A stretch of DNA of 64,000 nucleotides from Pectinophora gossypiella (taxonomy: Eukaryota > Arthropoda > Insecta > Lepidoptera > Gelechiidae): the NCBI RefSeq assembly GCF_024362695.1, contig NC_065404.1, forward strand, positions 14,486,604 to 14,550,603. Reading direction: 5' to 3'. This document shows positions 53,108-63,236 of the stretch, piece after piece; within the stretch, counting starts at the first letter, position 1; every line of letters begins with the position of its first letter. The notes under the pieces are model-generated. The model saw only the letters and a program-made list of their open reading frames with translations. It did not search any database and was not told the origin of the DNA. A program made the position numbers and the translations under genes.

Positions 53108-54254
53108 GTGAGTTTAAGTTTAGTTATAAGTTTATAGATAAATTTGCAGCTATTTCGTTTTTGTATTCTACATTAGCATGGAAAAAATATTTCAATACAA
53201 TACAAATATTCTCTATTGCACAAAATAATTAGTATGAATAACTATTTTGGTAATTTTTACCTGTGATTATTCCTTCTATGTGCAATGTGTAAACATGCAA
53301 TGCTTGTGTATTTGTGTGCTCCACGTTAATATGTGCCATTCTTGCAGGTAAAGTTATAACGACCAGAGCCGACACTATACACTTCTAAAGAAAGTGAACA
53401 AGAGGAAATATTTTTTTTTATCACCAAAAGTCGGAATTGTTCAGTGCTTCGTAGTCATTGTATTCTAACTATATTGAATAAAAATCTTATAAAGAAGTAT
53501 TTGCTTTTATTCTTTAATCGCATTGAGATAATCCCCGAAATATACTAGAAGGTCGTCTACTTCTTGTATCGAGAGCCGATTCGATTTCCGGTCAAGTCAA
53601 TGAAAAACGTGTATTTAATTTTTATAAAAGGGTAGGTATGTGATTTATAGCAACCAAAGGGTGGCCGCAATGTCGTATTAAAATGATACTATAGTATATG
53701 TGGACTAGATGGACCGTCCTCGACCTCCTCGGCCATAACACCTTGCGAAATGACATAGATTCAAAAATGATAAATTGACCTTTAACAAGTTTGTCCATGA
53801 TAATTACGTTGAATAAGTGGTTCTGTATCTGTCACCGCAACGTACGGTTCTTCTTGGGTATCTTTCTATCAGGGTACAAATAGGTATCGTTTTAACTAAT
53901 TTACTTGTGGTTCTACCCACCCAGGTATGGATACTAGGTCGTTATTTCTGTATTTAATTAATCATTCAATTTGTAATGTATATTTTTTTAGATCTTGGAC
54001 TAACATGAAATATTTAGCCAATAATAATGTCGATAAAGACATGGAACGGCACTAGTGGTTCTGATACAAAAACATATACTATAGGTACGTTTCTATAACA
54101 AACCCGCTACACGAGTACAAAAGACGTTACGACGATAGTATATTTATCTCTTTTTAACTTATGACGGCTCACATGAGTGCGAAAGACAAAACCTATGTTT
54201 TTCTTTCGTCTTAAATATGCTCCGTCTATTCTATACAAGGTCTTTGCTACCCAC

Positions 54255-55199
54255 AAATTTTGTTTAGTATCCAAGTGGTCAAACGCCTGCTAATATAGTT
54301 AGAGCAAAAGCAACTAGCAAAGTTTTTGAAAGTAAATAAATTAAATGAGTAAGCTTCACACTTTTAATGATGTTTAACGTGATAAATAATAATGTTTATT
54401 GTTCTACATTCTATAAATACTGTAATGGTGTATCTTTGTATAAAATATATTTTTTCTTTTATGTAAATACCTAGCAGAAAAGTGAAGAGTAGTAAGATCT
54501 ACCTAAAGAAAAATAAACGATTATCAAAATATCACTTTCAGTTGATACAAACGATTCACTCATGCATACTTTAATAACTAGATAACCTTCTCTAGGATTT
54601 ACAAGAAATCATGAGAACATAATATTAATTAGGCAAGTTACAAAACTAAATCACGCAACGCCATTGCATGCCTCTCACCAATGTAGCGTCCTCAGGGAGT
54701 ACTAGGGACTTGTGTTAGAATTGTCTATATCAATTATTCTGCATTACTATTTAGCTTTCCGCAGAATTCAGGATAATAGTGGCCATATGTTTCAATTTCC
54801 ACCCCATAATTAGTGGTGTTTGGTTAGCTTTTTAAACGTGGAAGACATTAGCTTGTGTTTTAGAGAAGTATATTTTCCGAAATTGTTTTATTTGGTCTTA
54901 AATCAATAATTTGTTGTTGATTATAATTTATGTTTGTGAATAAATTGCAGATAAATATAGGTACTCAGACATTCTTTATAGTCATTGTTGAAAAAAGGGT
55001 AATTGCTAATATTATTTTGCAGGCACTACTGATCATCTACTAAAAGCTATTTAGTAATTTCAATCAATAACTTCTCGCTTTTCTTTAAGATTTTCTAACA
55101 TTATTATTTATTTGCTGTAGAGTAATAAGGTCGCCATTTGTGCTGTAATATTCCTTATGTATGTTTCGTGTATGTGTATGTAATAAAGAGTAAATGATT
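54255..55199. other. no supported feature
   Basis: AT-rich, repeat-free by eye. No exon-like segment found. Confidence 0.4.
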
Positions 55200-55312
55200 T
55201 GATTTGTGGAGGGAGCAAGAAAATGTGTCAGGACGGAAGCAAATGGAATTCCACAGTCTCTGCTTACCTCGGTTGGACATAAGCGTGAATTTATATATCT
55301 ACGTATGTTGAT
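55200..55312 (+). repeat. LINE-K extreme 3' end
   Basis: GGAGGGAGCAAGAAAATGTG, GCAAATGGAATTCCACAGTC, TCTGCTTACCTCGGTTGGAC. Confidence 0.7.
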
Positions 55313-55832
55313 GAACTGAGCACCCACGCCTCACCGAGCCAGTGGAGTCAATGAAGGGTCTAACTTATATACGTAGGGGGAATCGAAGGCTATCTTTGTA
55401 CAGCAGACAAGTACTTTAAACAATTTTTTGCTTGAAACAAAAAAAAAAAACAAGCTTTATTTTTATAATTATGATCGAAATATTTTTTGCCCCACTCGGA
55501 ATGTTTCTGATATTTTTAAATGCTATAAAAAACTACTCCAACAAAAGAAAAAACATCAAAATCGGACCTGTCCCTGGAAAAGAAGAAGTTAGGAAGCTCC
55601 GGAGCTTTATTGACTCTCAAGCTTTCTGTTAGACCATTCCAATAATACCTTATATTAAAAAGCCCCCATCTGCATCCCTATCAAAATTCGTCGCGCACAC
55701 TAAACAATTTTACCTACAGAAATTCGATATTGGGGAATCGTTTCGCATTTTTCGTCAGCGTAAAATATTCTCCCGACACACAAAGTAACTGTAGAATGAA
55801 AGATGCGAATGATTGATTCTATATAGCGAATG

Positions 55833-56209
55833 TCACATAAAATATTGATGCTTGCGTGTCATAAAAAGAAACCCTTCTGGGTTTGGGGTCCTTCGTTGAC
55901 CATCAAAGCTCTCTGCATAATTTTCTGATCCCCCCTTGATTCTCCTGAGCATATATGTAGAATTTTCCGTCTTTTGATAGCGTTTGATGGGTTTTTTTAT
56001 AGTTTCGGGTGTCAGATATGTCGTATATCTTGGTTGGGCTTGGACGTATTGGTAACTAGGTACCATAGAGTTGTTATTATAGAGAGTTGCCGTGGGAGCA
56101 TAGTCGGTAGGACCGAAATATGCACAAAACAAGCATATCATATGAGCCCAAAGATCTTCGGCCACTCGACAACCGCTTTCAACCCTACTTTCTTTTACTA
56201 CATAATCAC
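55833..56209 (-). CDS. weak candidate last exon or small gene
   Basis: A minus-strand frame opens just after a TAG at about 56210 and runs 125 codons to TGA. The first ATG in frame is at 56141 (102 residues). The composition is protein-like and unlike the other chance frames: GPTDYAPTATLYNNNSMVPS, YQYVQAQPRYTTYLTPETIK, then basic KPIKRYQKTENSTYMLRRIK and TPNPEGFLFMTRKHQYF. A minus-strand AATAAA lies at 55606-55611, about 220 bases after the stop. Acceptor sites are poor (best TATGGTACCTAG, inside the frame). No family recognised. Confidence 0.3.
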
Positions 56210-56324
56210 AATAGCTCTACTGCTTCTCAAATTCCATAGCCACTTTACTGGCAATGTATATTTAAGTTGAAAGGCTGCAATTTCTTCGTTATTTTTCGTA
56301 AAATACTACATACAAAAGTAATTC

Positions 56325-56508
56325 TATCTTCTTATTCGATCGTGTGGGTTGTGAAGTGGATTACCAACCTCATCAACCCCGGTGTCAGGTTTACTATTGA
56401 GCCGCCAAAGGCCCCTGACATGACTTATGTAACGACTACGTACTTACATCAGTAAGTAGTAACCGCGACCAACGTCTTAACGTGCCTTCCGAAGCACGGA
56501 TCTTCGAA
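56325..56508 (-). repeat. SINE-1 3' half
   Basis: TCGATCGTGTGGGTTGTGAA through CATGACTTATGTAACGACTA to CCTTCCGAAGCACGGATC. Head and B-box absent. Confidence 0.8.
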
Positions 56509-56626
56509 GAGTAATTTTGTGATAAATAGCCGATGACATACTAAGATTTTTAGTTTTCCTGTGATGGAAAAGGAATCTGCTTGCATCATAGTTATAATAA
56601 TACATATTAGTTTTTTTACCCTACAG

Positions 56627-56670
56627 GTTAGAGAGCGCATACGTGAAAAATATCGAGAAAGCAAAATATT
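56627..56670 (+). CDS. candidate 44-base micro-exon
   Basis: A very good acceptor (AGTTTTTTTACCCTACAG) and donor (TT/GTAAGCTG) bound 44 bases. One frame reads VRERIREKYRESKI plus two bases. Charged, helix-like, compatible with an internal coiled-coil exon. Too short to assign. Chance pairing of good sites is the alternative. Confidence 0.3.
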
Positions 56671-57117
56671 GTAAGCTGATTTTATTATGAACGAAAAACT
56701 GTCATTTTTAAAACAACAGAACGTACAAATATGACAATATATTTAAAAAAACAAAACTTAGGACGACCAAGAACGTCGTCGTTAACACTGGGCGAGGCAT
56801 ATCTCCCTTGCTTCTATGATCTATGGTAGGTACCTAGCAACTTTATAGCCGTATGATAGGAAGGTATGGCTTTCGTGCAATTGGCTCTCCTGTTTCCACA
56901 GATTAACTTTGATTACTGATTACATTTTTATTTATTTAATTGACTCACCAACAGTTATTATATTATCGTAACTATTTATTTATTTAATAAATCTAATTAT
57001 TAATTAATTATAAGTACATTGTATTTCATATTGACGAATTCCCTGTTCACATCACGTAAATAAATAAAAAAAAAATCAAAAAAAAATAAAAAAAAAAAAA
57101 TAAATCTTAATACTAAA

Positions 57118-57345
57118 TTTCACTGCGGGGCACAGGCCTCCCCTCAATCAACCGGATGGGGTATGGAGCATACTCCACCACGCTGATCCAATGCGGGTTG
57201 GTGGAGGTGTTTTTACGGCTAATAGCCGGGACTAACGGCTTAACGTGACCTCCGAAGCACGGAATCATCTTCCTTTTCCGGACAATCAGGTGATTCAAGC
57301 CTGAAAAGTCCTTACCAAACAAAGGACAGTCTCACAAAGCAAATA
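57118..57345 (-). repeat. SINE-2, near full length
   Basis: CACTGCGGGGCACAGGCCTC, GTATGGAGCATACTCCACCA, TACGGCTAATAGCCGGGACT, ATTCAAGCCTGAAAAGTCC. The tRNA-like head is just beyond the end and lost. An A-rich run at 57063-57103 precedes it. Confidence 0.85.
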
Positions 57346-57591
57346 TTTATACATTAAAAATAAAATAAATCTAAATAATAATTTTAAAAAGTAAACATTA
57401 GCTTCGGTTTTTTTTTTTGAGTATATTTTGTCTTAAGTAAATCCTCAAAGAGAGTTTAGTACTGAACGAAATTTTCTAACGTGTATCTACGTAAATATGT
57501 TCCTATATCTATTATTTTCATCCCGTTCGAGAATGTAACATTAATATAAAATCAAAATAACACAATATCGTTGCCTTAGGGTTCTTACATA

Positions 57592-57805
57592 CGAACTGCA
57601 AGTTGTGTACGGCAGAGGCTACTTCAGCCGTCGCCAGCAGTCAATGCGTCGACGGCTGCCGTCGACGCGTCGGCGAACTGAATGACAAAATGGCGGACGA
57701 AACACGCCGCAACTGCAAACGTCGCCACCTGTCGGCGGCAGCCGTCGACGCATTGACTGCTGGCGACGGCTGAAGTAGCCTCTGAGGTTCACAACTTGCA
57801 GTTCG
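57592..57805. mobile_element. GC-rich fold-back element with 69-bp arms
   Basis: Arms 57592-57660 and 57737-57805 are inverted copies with only about four mismatches, all clustered at TGTACGGC/TGAACCTC. Blocks include CGAACTGCAAGTTGTG, AGAGGCTACTTCAGCCGTCG and CCAGCAGTCAATGCGTCGAC. The 76-bp loop has its own CGTCGACGCGTCGGCG. Much more GC-rich than its surroundings. Confidence 0.85.
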
Positions 57806-57819
57806 TTTTTGAAAAATAA

Positions 57820-57890
57820 AATTCGGATGTAATTTCTGTTAGCAAAACCTCGCAATAGACACGCTGGTTTCAATCCATGTAAAGTCAATG
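57820..57890 (-). repeat. rep-P copy
   Basis: ATTCGGATGTAATTTCTGTT, AGCAAAACCTCGCAATAGAC, GGTTTCAATCCATGTAAAG. Confidence 0.55.
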
Positions 57891-58439
57891 ACCGAACTTA
57901 TCAACCCAAAACGAAAGAAGAAAAGGTCATAATCTGACTGCTAAGTCTTCTCTCGTGTGAGTTATGTGACCAATGATCAACCTCTGAGCAGCCAAAAACC
58001 CGGCATCTGGAAATCATTTCAGATCAAGCGTTCTTCCAACTGGGGTACCAATTATAAAACCAACCAAAGAAAAAAGTTTAAAATTCTTATATACCGAACC
58101 CTAGCAACGCCCCAATAATCTCCATAGACGTAAGTGCCAATAACTCAATAATCAAATATAGGTACTCAAATGTATTGGATTCATACAATTTATATCTGAA
58201 TATATACTATGACGTATGGCTCATAAAATTTACCGTCCTATCACTTAGTATCGAATTGATCTCCATAAATATACGCCAAGGTTTGTCGTATACGCGACAC
58301 ATAAAAATGCTATATCGACTTTTTATCGCTGTAATCACATTTACTTATTTTCAGGAGTTAAGTTTGAGTTACAAAAGGTTACAACACGGTTGGCCAGACC
58401 GGTATAGGTGGTGATACGGTTTACCATTTATCAGGTAGG
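57891..58439. other. no supported feature
   Basis: AT-rich, with no repeat or exon-like segment recognised. Confidence 0.4.
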
Positions 58440-58728
58440 TCTACGCCCCCGTGGTCCAGTGATCCGGAGGCCCCGGGTTCGAATCTCGGTGGGGTCATAT
58501 CACAAAAATCACTTTGTGATGCCTAGTATGGTTAGGACATTATAGGCTGATCACCTGATTGTCCGAAAAGTAAGAAGATCCGCGCTTCGGAAGGCACGTT
58601 AAGCCGTTGGTCCCGGTTACTACTTACTGATGTAAGTAAGTAGTCGTTACATGAGCTATGTCATGAGCCCTGACATCAGGGTTGATGAGGTTGGTAATTC
58701 ACCATACAACCCACACGATAGAAGAAGG
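58440..58728 (+). repeat. SINE-1 with deleted head segment
   Basis: The head CCCCGTGGTCCAGTGATCCG lacks about 20 bp between the A- and B-boxes. B-box GGGTTCGAATCTCGG and body intact, tail CACGATAGAAGAAGG. Confidence 0.85.
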
Positions 58729-58732
58729 TAGG

Positions 58733-58822
58733 TCTAACAGAAAGCTCGGTGAGGTGTGAGTACTTAGTTCATCTTATGATGAACATAACTCTGACTACCC
58801 CAAGTCGTGACCTTATGTAAGT
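58733..58822 (+). repeat. SINE-4 scrap
   Basis: GGTCTAACAGAAAGCTCGGT, TGAGTACTTAGTTCATCTTA, CTCTGACTACCCCAAGTCG. It is joined to the SINE-1 tail. Confidence 0.7.
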
Positions 58823-58839
58823 ATAACATCACACATAAC

Positions 58840-58935
58840 TAAGAGCCACGCTTTAGTCGGTGTAGCATTCTCCATGCTACTTTTAGGGGAAAATACGGCA
58901 GTGGTTTCCCTCTTACCTTCCGCCCAAAGAAGAAA
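58840..58935 (-). repeat. SINE-like element with LINE-c tail
   Basis: AAGAGCCACGCTTTAGTCGG TGTAGCA, then ATGCTACTTTTAGGGGAAAA and TTCCCTCTTACCTTCCGCCC. Mirrors 10130-10240. Confidence 0.5.
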
Positions 58936-59082
58936 GTAAGAAGTTTTGTTGTTACTTATAAGTAAAGTCTTAGTTATAGCTTACCCACTTTTTTCTACAC
59001 AATCACATGCGGTGTTTACTTTTAGAGGTAAATAGTCACTACATTAAGCTTTATTCTTGCTGTAAGTATATATAAGCTGTAT

Positions 59083-59317
59083 TCATCATCATCAGCCCAT
59101 TAACGTCCCCACTGCTGGGGCACGGGCCTTCCCTATGGATGGATAGGGAGATCGGGCCTTAAACCACCACGCGGGCCCAGTGCGGATTGGTGATTATTAA
59201 CGACTGCTAATGCAGCCGGGACCAACGGCTTAACGTGCCTTCCGAAGCACGGAGGAGCTCGAGATGAAAACTTTTTTTTTGTGGTCACCCATCCTATGAC
59301 CGGCCTCTGCGAAAGTT
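59083..59317 (-). repeat. SINE-6 copy with (GAT)n 3' end
   Basis: The plus strand starts ATCATCATCAGCCCATTAAC, then CCACTGCTGGGGCACGGGCC, CCAGTGCGGATTGG, GGACCAACGGCTTAACGTGC and TTGTGGTCACCCATCCTATG. The GATGAT 3' tail is like that of RTE elements, which probably mobilise it. Its head is cut at 59317. Confidence 0.8.
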
Positions 59318-59380
59318 GCTTAGTGTATTAGCTTAGTGTATTAGCTTAGTGTATTAGCTTAGTGTATTAGCTTAGTGTAA
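59318..59380 (+). repeat. 13-bp tandem repeat
   Basis: GCTTAGTGTATTA repeated 4.8 times with no mismatch, starting inside the SINE-6 sequence GTTGCTTAG. Confidence 0.85.
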
Positions 59381-59887
59381 TGTGTCAGTGTAAGTGACTG
59401 AATTAGTAAACGAAAATAAAAAAAATAAAATAAATAGGTATAATTATTATTCTCCTCAGCTCCTCTATATCTACCTATAGGTACGCCAAGATCATAGTCC
59501 GTCCTCGATTTGATTTACGTCCCCACCCTGTCACGTTGAAATACCACGTCGCGACAGAGTTATATCAATTTAATCGCACCAATTGAAATTCAAGCGGCAC
59601 CGCGACGAATCAATTACTGGGGCCCCATTCAAATGCCGCCCCCTAGCTGAAATAGCGCCCCCCAATCCGCCCCTGGCTGATAGAATTGTTATCGAAGAAT
59701 TCGCATGTGATAGAATGTGAGCCAATATTCTTTGTACGTGTTTTTTTGGCGCCTCCATGCGTGGTGTCGTGAAAGCGTGTGATGGCTATGTAGATATATT
59801 GATGGAGCGAGTGCATTTTTCTATTATTTGCTGAAGTATGATGTGAGAACGCCATGAATGTTCAATATATACATGTCGAATTCTCTG
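59381..59887. other. no supported feature
   Basis: Unique-looking. GC-richer patch at 59560-59690 (GGGGCCCCATTCAAATGCCG). Overlapping minus frames lack support. Confidence 0.35.
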
Positions 59888-59951
59888 TCACTGTGGTAAA
59901 TACACCGGCATGCTTCTCAATCGGGGAACACCGTTTCAAACCCCGGTACCG
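59888..59951 (+). repeat. SINE-4 head, cut by MITE-H
   Basis: CACCGGCATGCTTCTCAATC and the B-box CGTTTCAAACCCCGGTACC match the head at 40372. The sequence switches to MITE-H at 59952. Confidence 0.65.
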
Positions 59952-60096
59952 TACAGTCATGAGCAATATCATATACCCACTTTAGAACCCTGTCGCACTA
60001 TCATATTTGACATTTAATGAGACTTCGGTTTAATTTGTCAAATAAGTTAATGTGACAGGGTTTCAAAGTGTATACATATTAGTACTCCTGACCGTA
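59952..60096. mobile_element. MITE-H copy (inverted relative to the others)
   Basis: TACAGTCATGAGCAATATCA … TATTAGTACTCCTGACCGTA, 145 bp. Confidence 0.8.
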
Positions 60097-60164
60097 CTTA
60101 CATTATGAGCTATTAATTTCTATTTAAGTGCATTTTTCACTCACACAGTTGGCTGGACCATTAT

Positions 60165-60285
60165 AGATGGCGAAGCGGCTCACCTATCACGTTGGTGTAA
60201 TAGAAAGTTCGGTGAGGTGTGGGTTCTTAGTTCTTGCGATGTGGGAGCCTTTGACTACCCCAATTGGAATATAGTCATGAGTTTA
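60165..60285 (+). repeat. SINE-4 body
   Basis: GATGGCGAAGCGGCTCACCT, AATAGAAAGTTCGGTGAGGT, TGACTACCCCAATTGGAATA, TAGTCATGAGTTTATG. Confidence 0.75.
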
Positions 60286-60351
60286 TGTGTTCTCTAGCCA
60301 TAGAGCCGGTCAATCAGCTCGCGACAACAAACACTTCAGGACCCGGAGTAC

Positions 60352-60662
60352 AAATTGTTCACGATCCGGGGGTCCTGGGTCCGAATCCCAGTGGAGACAT
60401 ATCACAAAAATCACTTTGTGAGCTTTGGTTTCGTTAAGATAGGTAAGGCAGATCATCCATTCGCTCGAAAGTAAGATGATTCGTGATCCAAAAGGCACGT
60501 TAAACCGTTCCAACGCGTTGGTCCCGGTTACCACTTACTGTTGTAAGTACGTAGTAGTTACATGAGCCACGTCCGGGGCCTGTTGCAGCTCAATAATAAC
60601 CTTGACACCAGGGTTGATGACGTTGTTAATTCACCTCATTACCCACACGATAGAAGAAGAAA
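60352..60662 (+). repeat. SINE-1, diverged
   Basis: Head partial; CACGATCCGGGGGTCCTGG then B-box GGGTCCGAATCCCAGTGG. The body has a small duplication (AACCGTTCCAACGCGTTGG). Tail CACGATAGAAGAAG. A rep-G scrap (CAATCAGCTCGCGAC) precedes it at 60309. Confidence 0.8.
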
Positions 60663-60711
60663 TAAAAGATCCGCAAATTATTACCCTGTACCGTGTCTTC
60701 CAGCCAACAGG

Positions 60712-61014
60712 AGTCTTCTTCTATCTTGTGGGTTGTGAGGTAGATTACCAACCTCATCAACCTTAGTGTCAGGGTTATTTAGAGCCAAAGGCCCCAGACA
60801 CGGCTACGGCTAGGGCACGACTAGTTACTTACATCAGTAAGTAGTAACCGGGACCAGCGACTTACCTATCAGATATCAGACAATCAGGTGATCAGCCTGT
60901 TATATTCTAGCCAAACTAGGGATCACAAAGTATTTTTTGTGATATTTCCCGAACGGGATTCGAACTCGGGACCTCCGGATCGTGAGCACTCATCCACTGG
61001 ACCACGGAGGCCGT
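60712..61014 (-). repeat. SINE-1, diverged
   Basis: TCTTCTTCTATCTTGTGGGT to CTGGACCACGGAGGCCG. It forms an inverted pair with the copy 50 bp away, so this pair could fold into a long hairpin. Confidence 0.8.
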
Positions 61015-61361
61015 TAGAGAGTGCTATTATGTAAATGCTAAGATTACCGCCGTGACGGTATCGGAATGGCTTCTGAGGCGCTTGATGCGATTGGGCTCGT
61101 GTAACTTAATACGCAACTTGGACGCTTTTGTTATAGTGATGTACCCTGACAATATCGATAAAAAAAATAAGTGATGAAAAATTGGAAAGTATTTTTTATA
61201 ATAATCAAGGTGTTGAAAAGGCCATAGGTCGCCTGTATTACTATTTATGATCGGTCGGAGATCATATTACTAGTGGCGGCCCTAGGGCGGTGCGAGGTGT
61301 GCCACCGCACCGGGCGCCGAAACCCTGGCCGCAACCTAACTTCATCGGGTTAGATTGCTCA
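61015..61361. other. no supported feature
   Basis: A short CGGTGCGAGGTGTGCCACCG hairpin-like patch at about 61288. Nothing else. Confidence 0.35.
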
Positions 61362-61590
61362 TACCGGGTGTCCGTAAAATTTCCAACCATCTAATTTTAT
61401 TTTAAGTTAATATACCTGTAATTTTATCCGCTGATAAAGAAGGGTAATCGACAGGCATAAAATTTATGGAACACACGTCAATTTTAGGCAGAAATTTAAA
61501 AATACCTTCCAAAATTGTGTATTGCTCAATAACCCGACAGAATTAAGTTGACAGCACACGTCAAACGGGTTGCATATGAGTGAGATTTCT
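61362..61590. mobile_element. MITE-I left two-thirds
   Basis: TCTAATTTTATTTTAAGTTA, GGGTAATCGACAGGCATAAA, ATTTATGGAACACACGTCAA, AATAACCCGACAGAATTAAG. The right end is missing. Confidence 0.7.
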
Positions 61591-62046
61591 ATTTTATTAT
61601 TAAATGAACAGTTCTCAATCACCTCGTCCCTTTCCTTTTCGATGGATAAGAGTGTATTTGTATCCTAGTTTCATGTCTCTTTATTTATGTTTAAGTTTAT
61701 CGATGTCGATCAAATACTGTCTCTATTCTCTATTCACCTCTGAAACTCCCGAAAACTCTAAACGGATTCGACGTCTCCACCGTCTTAGTTTTAAACTGTC
61801 CCCGCCCCCTAACTCGATTCCAATGTGACTCAAACTTGTCCTCTTTATGCAAATTCTTTTACCAACACAATTTTGCTGACGAAAAAACTTGGTACTAAAG
61901 GTACCTTTTAACCTATGTTTGTTACCGCGGCAGAAATGAACTATCCAGGCTACGTTCCCTAAAAATAATATAGTGATAATTACCTATTTTTTCACTACTC
62001 GGGTACATAATTATTCAAAAATATAATAAAAAAAATTGCGATTCAG

Positions 62047-62156
62047 AGGGGTAATGCTGCCAGCCTGTTGGGCACCTATACCTCGATGTGACGCATTGGA
62101 GGAGGTGTTTTATTTATAAGATGTGTTTGTTTTGTGTTTAATTGTGGTGATTAAAT
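62047..62156 (+). repeat. rep-J copy
   Basis: ATGCTGCCAGCCTGTTGGGC, CTCGATGTGACGCATTGGAG, ATTTATAAGATGTGTTTGTT, AATTGTGGTGATTAAAT. About 110 bp upstream of the THAP-like ATG. Confidence 0.6.
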
Positions 62157-62266
62157 CGAAAGCTGAATAAAAAGAAAAACATATTGTTGCTTGATATTTG
62201 GATCAGATTATATATAGAATTATGTTGCTGCATATATTGCTTCTATTTATTTTGATCAGAATAATA

Positions 62267-62407
62267 ATGGGTGGAAGATATGTTGTGCCTGGGTGTAATA
62301 ACAAGGGTCATCAATTTATACCCAAAAAAAACAAAGATGCAAGCATATGTCTGTTATCCATTTTAACAGCGCCATCTAAGTATATATTTTTGGGGAATGT
62401 ATGCTAG
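62267..62407 (+). pseudogene. THAP-domain N-terminal remnant
   Basis: From ATG 62267 the frame reads MGGRYVVPGCNNKGHQFIPK. A THAP finger normally starts C-x2-4-C as in …C.VPGC.N. Here the first Cys is Tyr (TAT for TGT), the second is present, and an F-P follows. Downstream the reading degenerates and runs into rep-M. There is no second exon or C-x2-H. Either a truncated relic or a fortuitous match. Confidence 0.35.
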
Positions 62408-62425
62408 AAAGTCACTCATTAGGGC
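62366..62425 (+). repeat. rep-M copy
   Basis: AACAGCGCCATCTAAGTATA, TTTTGGGGAATGTATGCTAG, AAAGTCACTCATTAGGGC. Confidence 0.55.
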
Positions 62426-62431
62426 AGCGCG

Positions 62432-62655
62432 AGTATACAGTGTTAGTGACATCGTAACGAATACTAAGGGGGATGAAGGATGATTCAGACCATAATTCTG
62501 GATAAATATCAAGTGGAATTTTCCGTCGCAAAAATTATGTTTTTCTTTACGATTTTTTATTTCAATTTTATACTTTTACAATGACAAATTCCACTTCATA
62601 TCAACTCAGAATCATGGTCTGAATCATCCCTCAAAGTTTTCGTTACGCTGTATAA
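62432..62655. mobile_element. MITE-O copy
   Basis: Left end ATACAGTGTTAGTGACATCG; paired inner arms AAATATCAAGTGGAATTTTC and AAATTCCACTTCATATCAAC; right end TTTTCGTTACGCTGTATAAT. Confidence 0.75.
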
Positions 62656-63084
62656 TCATTATGGGAAATATCGCTTGATCAAATAATGACAACTACATCA
62701 TCAATGTTTTGTCTTAGTTTAAATAGGTATAGTGCAATTCTTTGCTTGTGTGATATGGTGATGCAGTTTGTTGTACACTCCTGGGCCCTTGACATGCGCA
62801 GTCTTCGTAAATGTAAACGTATAAGCTACTAACGCCGCTGACTGAAAGAATAACTTGGGAAATGATCCCTCTCGAGACGCGCTTTTGGCGTCGTGACGAG
62901 GATTTCAAGTACCAGATCCGTGTATAAGTCGATTTGTAAAGGCTTAGGGAAATTCAGTCAATACTTGTGCTTACTTGTCACAGACTTGGCAGACGACCCG
63001 TGCAAAATTAGTTGTAGTTTGTACGCGTTTTTAAACTTTTCCTTTGATATTTTACGTATAAAAAAAGGGAAAAATTGCAGGGAA

Positions 63085-63236
63085 GAAAGGAAGGGGTAGA
63101 CCTAGGAGAACATTTATGAAACAAATAAAAGAGAAGGTGCAGGTCGTGTCGTATCAGGAGGTGAAGGATTTGGCGGGATGAAGAGATGAATGGCGATTAC
63201 TCCACCGACAAGAGCGCAACTCTTAAATAAAGAGAG
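63085..63236 (+). pseudogene. LINE-c C-terminus with one stop
   Basis: RPRRTFMKQIKEKVQVVSYQ, EVKDLAG, TGA, RDEWRLLHRQERNS stop. About 90% like the copy at 13695. Confidence 0.75.

Larger units (their letters stand above)
51531..54246 (+). mobile_element. P-element-like DNA transposon, degenerate
   Basis: Termini 51531-51555 and 54222-54246 are perfect inverted copies over 25 bp (outer end CAAAGACCTTG, inner end GACGG), and the match continues imperfectly for about 13 bp more. The flanks carry a perfect 8-bp direct repeat CTACCCAC (51523-51530 and 54247-54254). An 8-bp duplication, CA…TG ends and an internal THAP-domain exon are the hallmarks of the P superfamily, whose transposases bind their ends through a THAP zinc finger. 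The element is 2716 bp, or about 2.04 kb without the RTE LINE inserted inside it. Nothing resembling the catalytic part of a P transposase is visible, so it is a non-autonomous, THAP-only derivative. Near the right end, ACGAGTACAAAAGAC and ATGAGTGCGAAAGAC could be subterminal binding repeats. Flanking DNA on the left is a rep-G scrap. Confidence 0.75.

Noticed and set aside
55471..55632. 53-residue plus frame (MIEIFFAPLGMFLIFLNAIK then a basic tail), a possible small membrane protein.
   Set aside because: No promoter, homologue or conservation evidence. A hydrophobic start followed by lysines is common in AT-rich DNA.
62984..63099. Possible exon LADDPCKISCSLYAF after the acceptor TACTTGTCACAG, reminiscent of cysteine-rich ADAMTS segments.
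   Set aside because: No donor and too short. It runs into the LINE-c fragment.
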